Below, piece after piece: positions 27,792 to 33,428 of a stretch of DNA of 64,000 bases (position 1 is its first letter; each line of letters starts with the position of its first letter). The notes under the pieces are model-generated. The model had not been told where the DNA came from and searched no databases. It saw only the letters and a program-made list of their open reading frames with translations. This DNA comes from JAAFIP01 sp043774625 (GTDB taxonomy: Bacteria; Pseudomonadota; Gammaproteobacteria; Burkholderiales; Burkholderiaceae_C). Position numbers and translations under genes: made by a program. The DNA is taken from positions 62,001-126,000 of the forward strand of contig JAYVTG010000097.1 in NCBI GenBank assembly GCA_043774625.1. Reading direction: 5' to 3'.

Positions 27792-28104
27792 TAAAGACTA
27801 CGAAATGGATATCCTGCGTTCGTTTGAAAAAGGCGAGTGGGAACCCATAAAAAATTTGAAAAAAGAAATGGATCGCTATCGCGAAGCGGCGGCCGAAACA
27901 TTGCTGAAGAATAAACGTGTAAACATCCGTATTTCGGCAATTGATCTTGAGGGGCTACAAGCCAGAGCAGCAGCAGAGGGGTTGCCCTATCAAACATTGA
28001 TGGCCAGTGTGCTTCATAAATATATTTCGGGTCGTCTTGTGGACGGACCGAAAGGTATAACTAGCCGTCCAAGCCCGTCAACGCGAAAGCGCGTTGTGGC
28101 TTAA
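27781..28104 (+). CDS. CopG/RHH-type antitoxin
   Basis: A 107-residue putative DNA-binding antitoxin partnering the upstream BrnT-like toxin. Seen: EKGEWEPIKNLKKEMDRYREAA linker and the ribbon-helix-helix block KRVNIRISAIDLEGLQARAAAEGLPYQTLMASVLHKY near residues 45-80. RHH antitoxins usually repress their own promoter. The gene contains one GATATC (27808-27813), the site expected for the EcoRV-type system nearby. Confidence 0.78.
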   Translation: MKSDKDYEMDILRSFEKGEWEPIKNLKKEMDRYREAAAETLLKNKRVNIRISAIDLEGLQARAAAEGLPYQTLMASVLHKYISGRLVDGPKGITSRPSPSTRKRVVA

Positions 28105-28112
28105 CTTCGATG

Positions 28113-28158
28113 TTGCTATTAACTTCATAGCTGCTTGCGCATATTCTGCGCTGGCAAT
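28113..28158 (+). repeat. Dispersed repeat copy 11 (after first TA pair)
   Basis: Complete: TTGCTATTAACTTCATAGC, TGCTTGCGCATATTC, TGCGCTGGCAAT. It begins longer repeat B. Confidence 0.9.
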
Positions 28159-28332
28159 CCCCTGTTTTGCCTCCAAAATCCGCATACATACAGAGCCACA
28201 GACTGCGCACATCGCGCTCGCGCACCATAGGCTGTGGGCACGCGTAGCATGGCGGGTAGGCCTGTGCGCTTCGAGTTTTCAAGGGTTTGGGCTATAGTGC
28301 AGGCAACACATTCGTTCGCGCAACTCGATATG
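28159..28332 (+). repeat. Longer repeat B (upstream of orphan gene)
   Basis: About 170 bp closely similar to 29245-29415: blocks CCGCATACATAC, GGGCACGCGTAGC, TTTTCAAGGGTTTGGGC, TATAGTNCAGGCAACA and ATTCGTTCGCGCAACT. TATAGT looks like a -10 box, so the repeat may bring a promoter. Confidence 0.75.
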
Positions 28333-28602
28333 AAAAAGGTATCTACCGAAATGGCTGATCAAGACATTCCTGAATTAAAGCGCGATCAGCTAGGAAAAGG
28401 GGTGCGTGGCAAGTACCTCAAACACTTCAATCAAGGTAGCAACGTCATCGTTTTGCAGCCCGAAATTTTGAAGGTATTTCCGACTTCTGAGGCTGTCAAT
28501 AAGGCTTTAGCAAGCATGCTGGCTTTCGCTCAGGAGACGCAAGGTTTAACAAGTCGCTCAGGTCGCTCAAGTCGGACACCGCGTAAACGCGCCGCCGTGT
28601 AG
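28330..28602 (+). CDS. Small orphan protein, antitoxin-like
   Basis: A 90-residue soluble protein: MADQDIPELKRDQLGKGVRG, then VLQPEILKVFPTSEAVNKALASML and a basic Ser/Arg-rich tail. I recognise similar short proteins often found beside toxin genes, but no toxin partner is adjacent in the same transcript except the following antitoxin-toxin pair 43 bp downstream. ATG at 28330 sits just at the end of repeat B, whose TATAGT could be its promoter. Function not known. Confidence 0.6.
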   Translation: MKKVSTEMADQDIPELKRDQLGKGVRGKYLKHFNQGSNVIVLQPEILKVFPTSEAVNKALASMLAFAQETQGLTSRSGRSSRTPRKRAAV

Positions 28603-28644
28603 CTCCAGAGTTGAAACCGTCTCAGTTCAGTGTACGATCTTGCC

Positions 28645-28869
28645 ATGACTCCAACAGCAATCGAACAATCTGTACTCGGCTTGCCCAAGTCTGAACGCGC
28701 GCATTTGCTGCATTTGTTGCTCGATAGCCTCGATGCACCGTCGGAGTCTGATATACAGGAAACCTGGCTGAATGAGGCGCAGCGCCGCGCGCAGGATATT
28801 GACGCAGGCAGAGTCGAACTTGTGAGTGGCGAGCAGCTTGAGCGACAAGTTCAGGCGCTTTTTAAGTGA
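28645..28869 (+). CDS. Addiction-module antitoxin (PF09720-like)
   Basis: A 74-residue antitoxin. Seen: IEQSVLGLPKSERAHLLHLLLDSLD, then ESDIQETWLNEAQRRAQDIDAGRVELVSGEQL, the hallmark of the unstable-antitoxin addiction family that pairs with RelE/ParE toxins. ATG at 28645 is preferred to a GTG 15 bp upstream. Overlaps the next gene by 4 bp. Confidence 0.85.
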   Translation: MTPTAIEQSVLGLPKSERAHLLHLLLDSLDAPSESDIQETWLNEAQRRAQDIDAGRVELVSGEQLERQVQALFK

Positions 28870-29159
28870 TCTATTGGCTCCATCCCGAGGCCGCTGAAGA
28901 ACACAAAAACCAGGTCGCGCACTATGAAGGGCTTCAAGTCGGGCTGGGAAAGCGGTACCACACTGAATTTCAAAATGTCGTGGCTTGGGTTTGTGCTTCG
29001 CCTGATCGCTCACGTATTGTTTTTGCCCCGGATATTCGACGTGCAATGTTTAAGGTTTTTCACTTTGACCTTGTCTACCGCGAAGTCGATGGCTCAGTCC
29101 AAGTGCTGGCCATCGCCCATCATCGTCGCCAGCCAGGGTATTGGATGGCTCGACTTTAA
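28866..29159 (+). CDS. RelE/ParE-family toxin
   Basis: A 97-residue toxin. Seen: WLHPEAAEEHKNQVAHYE (first helix), LGKRYHTEFQNVV, and the strands MFKVFHFDLVYREVDGSVQVLAIAHHRRQPGYW, the RelE/ParE core with the C-terminal HxxRxPxYW-like motif. It begins with GTG overlapping the antitoxin stop (GTGA), so expression is coupled. Confidence 0.87.
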   Translation: MIYWLHPEAAEEHKNQVAHYEGLQVGLGKRYHTEFQNVVAWVCASPDRSRIVFAPDIRRAMFKVFHFDLVYREVDGSVQVLAIAHHRRQPGYWMARL

Positions 29160-29198
29160 CTGGTTGATCGACCCAACTTTCGCGGGTCACCGTCAACG

Positions 29199-29244
29199 TT
29201 GCTATTAACTTTATAGCTGCTTGCGCATATTCTGCGCTGGCAAT
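29199..29244 (+). repeat. Dispersed repeat copy 12 (after second TA pair)
   Basis: Complete: TTGCTATTAACTTTATAGC, TGCTTGCGCATATTC, TGCGCTGGCAAT; begins longer repeat C. Confidence 0.9.
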
Positions 29245-29535
29245 ACGCCTATTTTGCCTCTAAAGTCCGCATACATACTGAGCAACAGACTACGCACATT
29301 GCGTTAGCGCATCATGAACTGTGGGCACGCGTAGCCTAGCGACTAGGCCAGAGCACTTCTAGTTTTCAAGGGTTTGGGCTATAGTACAGGCAACAAATTC
29401 GTTCGCGCAACTGGCTCAGAAGGCCCGGCGACAGTAACCAAGGCTTGCCGGGTTTCATGCTTTATTTATACCTGATATTATTCATAGTGCATCGCTGCAA
29501 AACCAGTGTGCAAGAGGGTTGTTACGTCTTTAAAA
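29245..29535 (+). repeat. Longer repeat C
   Basis: Longest of three related repeats: its first 170 bp match repeat B and the next part (from CAACTGGCTCAGAAGGC) matches repeat A. So A looks like C with the middle deleted and B like C cut short. The rest of the gap up to 29619 shows nothing else. Confidence 0.7.
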
Positions 29536-29619
29536 ATCAATATATACGGCAGCCGCCAGATTATGTTGCAGCGTCTGCTGTATGCATTACGTTATTAGTC
29601 TTAATCGCAAGGTGTTCCC

Positions 29620-29961
29620 ATGAAAGTATCTGCACTTACATTGCTAATTTTGAACCTCAACAGTCTCATTGATTCAGGAAAATATGCGGACATCACCATT
29701 GACGACATTCACAAGGCAATTGAAGGAAAACGTGTTTTACGCTTCCTAAAAGAACGAGCGAGAGATATTGACCTTAGCATCCACCTGGATAGCAATGCTT
29801 ACAATGGCTTCGAGTCTTACTATGAAACCCAGCTTGAAAATATCTATGGCGGGTCTGCTGGTAATGAGCGCAGAAAATGGGGCGTTGAGAAGTCAGGACT
29901 ATGTCTTGTATTGGCTTGGACGAATGAAATTATCCAGCAGGGACAAAACCTTGAGTGGTAG
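29620..29961 (+). CDS. Hypothetical protein of a cassette-like gene
   Basis: A 113-residue soluble protein, not recognised. Seen: helix-rich start LTLLILNLNSLIDSGKYADITIDDIHKAIEGKR, central ARDIDLSIHLDSNAYNGFESYYETQLENIYGG and an amphipathic end. Its AT content is higher than that of the housekeeping genes, and an attC-like site follows the stop by 6 bp, so it may be an integron gene cassette. Confidence 0.55.
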   Translation: MKVSALTLLILNLNSLIDSGKYADITIDDIHKAIEGKRVLRFLKERARDIDLSIHLDSNAYNGFESYYETQLENIYGGSAGNERRKWGVEKSGLCLVLAWTNEIIQQGQNLEW

Positions 29962-29967
29962 CACCAG

Positions 29968-30032
29968 ACTCATAACCCTGCGCTCAAGTGGGACTGGTTT
30001 TCAGCCGGCCCCTTAGCTCCATGTTATAGATC
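29968..30032 (+). repeat. attC-like recombination site 1 (VCR-like)
   Basis: ATAAC (29972) and GTTAT (30023) form the outer arms. Inside, GCGCTCAAGTGGGACTGG pairs with CCGGCCCCTTAGCTC with unpaired bases on one side, as in attC folding. CTCAAG-GGGACTG and CAGCC-CCCTTAG resemble the Vibrio repeat (VCR). Follows one orphan gene and precedes the next. Confidence 0.55.
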
Positions 30033-30077
30033 ATGCGACCATAGTTGTATTCAGCAACGATAAATCAGGAAAACCTT

Positions 30078-30569
30078 ATGAACAATCCTTTAGTCACACT
30101 TGACCAAAATGCGGTTGCTAACGAAATAGAAAGGCAGATTGCACTTCGCCAGTCTGCGGGGCAACCCCTTGCTCACGACCACAAGCTAATCGCAGCGATT
30201 GAAAGCGTCACTGATAACACGGTGAAAGCAAAATTACTGCAAAAATGCATCGAATCAGTTAGCGAGCATCAGAGTCTAGTAGATGCCGCTTTTCTTGCCG
30301 AAGTAAACAGCCGAATAAAAATTATTGATCACGAAATTGCGAAGGACCAATCAAGGGTCGAACTGTTCAATAGTAGGCCACTAATCCTTTTTGCGTGGTG
30401 TTTCCCAATCGCAGTCGGATTTGGCGCCATCAAATATCTTGACTCCTATGTTTTTGCAATTTTCACAATCATAGTTTTGTATGGCGTATTAATTGCACTT
30501 TATTTTTCTCAGTCAACCGGCTTGATTGAAACTTTGAAAGGTTTTGCAAAAGCCGGGAGGAAGCTTTGA
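30078..30569 (+). CDS. Hypothetical membrane protein with two helices
   Basis: A 163-residue protein from ATG at 30078 (the open frame reaches 30045). Seen: a soluble helical N-terminal 95 residues rich in charged heptads (possible coiled coil, AKLLQKCIESVSEHQSL), then two membrane helices PLILFAWCFPIAVGFGAIKY and VFAIFTIIVLYGVLIALYF. Not recognised. It lies in a string of orphan genes between attC-like sites. Confidence 0.6.
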   Translation: MNNPLVTLDQNAVANEIERQIALRQSAGQPLAHDHKLIAAIESVTDNTVKAKLLQKCIESVSEHQSLVDAAFLAEVNSRIKIIDHEIAKDQSRVELFNSRPLILFAWCFPIAVGFGAIKYLDSYVFAIFTIIVLYGVLIALYFSQSTGLIETLKGFAKAGRKL

Positions 30570-30579
30570 CAACCAGACT

Positions 30580-30888
30580 ATGCTGGGGACCATTGCTGTG
30601 ATTTTACTTTTCGCGATTTCAGGCTGGATAGAATTCCAATACTTTCGTACGAAACAAATGCTTGTTAGCTCGTCACTTGATGTAAAGCTAAGAATATGCC
30701 CGATACCTAAAGATGCAAAGTGTCCAGCGTTGCTCATAATCCCAAAAGGTAGTGTCGTCAAAGTATCCCGTCAAACTCAGTTTTACAAACAAGCGGATGG
30801 GCACGAGACTACGTGGAAGAAAGTTGAGTTTCAGTCTCAAAAGGGTTGGGTAAACGAAACCTTGCTTAGCAATGGGCCAGTCAAATGA
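30580..30888 (+). CDS. Hypothetical membrane-anchored SH3-like protein
   Basis: A 102-residue protein from ATG at 30580, 10 bp after the previous stop. Seen: one N-terminal helix (LGTIAVILLFAISGWI), then an SH3-like beta segment with PKGSVVKVSRQ, TTWKKVEFQSQKGWVNETLL, which resembles bacterial SH3 domains where GWV-x-x-x-L is typical. Probably outside-facing. Likely co-transcribed with the preceding gene; function unknown. Confidence 0.58.
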   Translation: MLGTIAVILLFAISGWIEFQYFRTKQMLVSSSLDVKLRICPIPKDAKCPALLIIPKGSVVKVSRQTQFYKQADGHETTWKKVEFQSQKGWVNETLLSNGPVK

Positions 30889-30922
30889 TCTATATCTTGG
30901 CACTTTGTTGCCGTAAACCGCA

Positions 30923-30977
30923 ACCCCAACAGGGTGCGGCTCGCTTGGGACGGGGAAGTCCCTTTCATTCGTTAGGC
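30923..30977 (+). repeat. attC-like site 2
   Basis: Right end GTTAGGC (30971-30977) fits the attC core GTTRRRY and sits 2 bp before the next start codon, as in gene cassettes. CCCCAAC at 30924-30930 is a weaker left core, and GGGAC/GTCCC forms the inner stem. Confidence 0.45.
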
Positions 30978-30979
30978 CG

Positions 30980-31789
30980 ATGGAACTACCCCTCATAACC
31001 CTTCTCCTGCTCGTTCTCTTTGTCCAATACGGCGGCAGGCTTAAAGATGACTTGCGCCGAGCGATCGGTACGAATCCATCTGGGGTGATCAAGTACTTTG
31101 GCTCAGCAGCGGTGCTGTCAGTTGCACTCTCTTCTTTACCAGGAGTATTACTGTCCATATACATGCGCAACAATGGCTTTTTTGCGTTTGAATTGTTTGG
31201 CGAACGTCAGCACGCGTTTCAGGTTTTAAGCCTCAATGTCTTTTTCAATCTGCTTGTTGTCTCTCTGTATTTTTTTGCAGTGGCACTCCTCTGGAGTGTG
31301 AACGCTGGAAAGATAGCAATCCTCCTCGGCTTCGTCTTATCACTCTTCATTGTTGTGCTTTTCTTAGCTGTCGCCATCTCAAGCGGTCGCTATGAACTCT
31401 TTGCCTCAATCATCGTCTTCTGCACTGTTCTTGGTTTGTACCTGTGTTTCTGGGTGTCGCACGGATTCGACGCAAAGGCGAATCTGTGGTGGATACCTCT
31501 CGTGACCTCAGGCGTACTGCTTTTTCTTCCTATGCTCTTCTATGGCCCCGCAACAACATTCACTGAGAGTGCTCTTTCTCAAATGCGAGTGGGTGGCATG
31601 ACGGTTGAGCTATTCGATCCTCTTCAATCGAAAGATGGCAAGCCAATGGCCCTCTTCACTGGCAGACTACTCTTGCGTACTCCAGAGTTCTACTACGTTA
31701 GAACGACCGGCGATCGCGAAAGCGTACTCGTCATTAGCACCGAGCATCTATCGCTCAAATACAAGGACCTTCCTGTTGGCCAGAAATAG
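30980..31789 (+). CDS. Hypothetical polytopic membrane protein
   Basis: A 269-residue protein with about six hydrophobic segments (for example LITLLLLVLFVQY at the start, VLSVALSSLPGVLLSIYM, FFNLLVVSLYFFAVALLW, IAILLGFVLSLFIVVLFLAVAI, LFASIIVFCTVLGLYLCFW and WWIPLVTSGVLLFLPMLFY), then a soluble C-terminal 80 residues. Not recognised. Flanked by attC-like sites on both sides, so a cassette origin is plausible. Confidence 0.6.
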   Translation: MELPLITLLLLVLFVQYGGRLKDDLRRAIGTNPSGVIKYFGSAAVLSVALSSLPGVLLSIYMRNNGFFAFELFGERQHAFQVLSLNVFFNLLVVSLYFFAVALLWSVNAGKIAILLGFVLSLFIVVLFLAVAISSGRYELFASIIVFCTVLGLYLCFWVSHGFDAKANLWWIPLVTSGVLLFLPMLFYGPATTFTESALSQMRVGGMTVELFDPLQSKDGKPMALFTGRLLLRTPEFYYVRTTGDRESVLVISTEHLSLKYKDLPVGQK

Positions 31790-31850
31790 GCCTACCCCTT
31801 CGTTCGAGCCGACCCGCTCCGGCAAGGCCCACTGTCGTCTCAACTCAACA
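31789..31850 (+). repeat. attC-like site 3, right end lost
   Basis: GCCTACC then TTCGTTCGAGCCGAC, a loop, and GTCGTCTCAACTCAA, which pairs with the left arm with mismatches; both arms look like common attC sites. The expected GTTRRRY right core is missing and a dispersed repeat starts 3 bp further on, as if it had replaced it. Confidence 0.55.
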
Positions 31851-31852
31851 GT

Positions 31853-31900
31853 CACTATTAACTTCTTAGCTGCTCGCGCATATTACACGCTGTCTATCAG
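31853..31900 (+). repeat. Dispersed repeat copy 13
   Basis: CACTATTAACTTCTTAGC, TGCTCGCGCATATTA, CACGCTG; abuts attC-like site 3. Confidence 0.75.
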
Positions 31901-32129
31901 CACTTTTTGTCACTAAATCGTGCGAATGACTCTGCAAAAATTTAGCAACCAATCTTGCCTCAGCGATCAATCACATTTGCCGGATCGGGTCGCTGGTTTG
32001 CTTTGCGTAGCGACATAAAGGCGGAGCCCGAAGGGCGGGGGACAGTCGCGTAGCAGAGCAAGCCAGTGGCCCGATCACGTACAAAACCTGGCGCGTGCCA
32101 TCGGCCAACCAGCCAACTAGCCACACCCC
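31901..32129. other. Non-coding end of the accessory block before rlmE
   Basis: Contains a long imperfect inverted repeat and no gene. Confidence 0.4.
31983..32076. repeat. Imperfect 32-bp inverted repeat
   Basis: Left arm 31983-32014 (GATCGGGTCGCTGG...GCGAC) and right arm 32045-32076 (GTCGCG...GGCCCGATC) pair at about 25 of 32 positions around a GC-rich 30-nt loop. It marks the right border of the accessory block. Confidence 0.65.
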
Positions 32130-32861
32130 TTAACCAGTGGTTTTCAACCCAATCCCCACCAAAAACGTCTCCGAAGACTTGTCCCGGCTGGCCTTGGGTT
32201 TGATCGGTTTCACCACCTTGAACGTATCGCGAAACAGTTTCACCAGTTCCGCATAGCCGCCCCCGTTGAACAGCTTGACCACCAAGGCTCCTTCGGGTTT
32301 CAGGTGCGTTTGGGCAAAATCTACCGCCGTTTCAATCAAATTGCTGATGCGCGCCGCGTCGGTGGACGCAATGCCCGACAGGTTGGGTGCCATGTCGCTC
32401 ACCACCACATCGACCAACCGCTTATTTACCACCGTTTCAGCGTTTTTAACAGTAAAATCTGCCTCTGGCCCCCGTGGAATATGCGCGAGCAGCTCTATTT
32501 TTGATAGCAACTGCTGCAACACTTCATCCGTCGTAAAGTCGCCCTGAATGAAATGCACGCCCTCTATCGGCTCCATGTGCAGCAAATCTAAAGCGATGAT
32601 CGTACCGTTGAGCGTGCCTGCCGCCGCGCCACCGGGCGACATGCGGCGGCGCACGTACTGGCTCCAGGCGCCGGGGGTAGAACCCAGGTCCACCACCACC
32701 TGGCCGGGTTTGATGAGGCCAAAAGTCTCGTCAATTTCCTTCAATTTGTAAGCCGCCCGCGCCCGATAACCCTCGTGTTTGGCCAGTTTGACGTAGGTGT
32801 CGTTGGCGTGGTCGTTCAGCCACGCTTTATTGACTTTTTTGGATTGGGTTTTAACTTTCAC
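32130..32861 (-). CDS. rlmE: 23S rRNA 2'-O-methyltransferase RlmE (FtsJ)
   Basis: Methylates U2552 of 23S rRNA. Seen: YRARAAYKLKEIDE, SAM site VVDLGSTPGAWSQY, GVHFIQGDF, VVSDMAPNLSG and the end VVKPIKPKASRDKSSETFLV. 243 residues, against about 209 in E. coli. Most of the excess is an insertion between QGDF and VVSDMAP: KIELLAHIPRGPEADF followed by TVKNAETVVNKR, written by a dispersed repeat and its tail. Divergent from yhbY by 32 bp. Confidence 0.95.
   Translation of the reverse strand: MKVKTQSKKVNKAWLNDHANDTYVKLAKHEGYRARAAYKLKEIDETFGLIKPGQVVVDLGSTPGAWSQYVRRRMSPGGAAAGTLNGTIIALDLLHMEPIEGVHFIQGDFTTDEVLQQLLSKIELLAHIPRGPEADFTVKNAETVVNKRLVDVVVSDMAPNLSGIASTDAARISNLIETAVDFAQTHLKPEGALVVKLFNGGGYAELVKLFRDTFKVVKPIKPKASRDKSSETFLVGIGLKTTG
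32469..32512 (-). repeat. Dispersed repeat copy 14, inside rlmE
   Basis: Reverse-orientation copy (CCGTGGAATATGCGCGAG, CAGCTCTATTTTTGATAGC). In RlmE it reads KIELLAHIPR, matching copy 9 in FolP in frame and sequence. Confidence 0.85.
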
Positions 32862-32893
32862 AGCATTTCTTCTTTAACTGGGATAATTGTCCC

Positions 32894-33373
32894 ATGACCA
32901 GACTGATATTAACCATCCAAGAGCGTAAAGCTATCCGCGCAGACGCGCACCACCTCGACCCGGTCGTCATGATCGGTGGCGACGGGCTCACCCCTGCGGT
33001 GACCAAAGAGGCTGATGCTGCCCTGAAAGCGCACGGGCTCATCAAAATCCGCGTGCTGGGCGACGACCGCGATGCCCGTATAGCCGTGTACGACACCCTG
33101 GCCGACACGCTGAAAGCCGCGCAAATCCAGCATATTGGCAAGCTTTTGGTGCTGTGGCGGCCCAAACCCGAGGCGCAGCGTGCGCATGACGAAGACCGCA
33201 TGCCCGGCCCCAAGGACGTAAAAATCTTGAAATACAGCTCGCGTGGCGGCCAGCGGCCCGAGGTAAAAATGCTGCGTGTGCTGGGTAATGAGCGTTTGAC
33301 GCGGGGCGGCACGGTCAAGCGCGCCAAGGTCAAGCAAAAATCGGTCAAAAAAGCCAACCAGGGCATGCGCTAG
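32894..33373 (+). CDS. yhbY: YhbY-type RNA-binding protein (CRM domain)
   Basis: Small ribosome-associated RNA-binding protein. Seen: the CRM core LTIQERKAIRADAHHLDPVV, MIGGDGLTPAVTKEADAALKAHGLIKIRVLGDDR and IGKLLVLWRPKPE. Longer than E. coli YhbY (159 versus 97 residues) because of a basic C-terminal tail (RGGTVKRAKVKQKSVKKA), common in Burkholderiales. Divergent from rlmE, as usual. Confidence 0.92.
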   Translation: MTRLILTIQERKAIRADAHHLDPVVMIGGDGLTPAVTKEADAALKAHGLIKIRVLGDDRDARIAVYDTLADTLKAAQIQHIGKLLVLWRPKPEAQRAHDEDRMPGPKDVKILKYSSRGGQRPEVKMLRVLGNERLTRGGTVKRAKVKQKSVKKANQGMR

Positions 33374-33428
33374 GGTTGCGTGATCCCGCCCACTTGTCTC
33401 CCGCGCTTTTGGACATAGATACTGAACC

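Noticed and set aside
29160..29205. Possible fourth attC-like site after the RelE/ParE gene (ACCCAAC ... CGTTGCT)
   Set aside because: Left core fits but the right core does not match GTTRRRY and no stem is visible.
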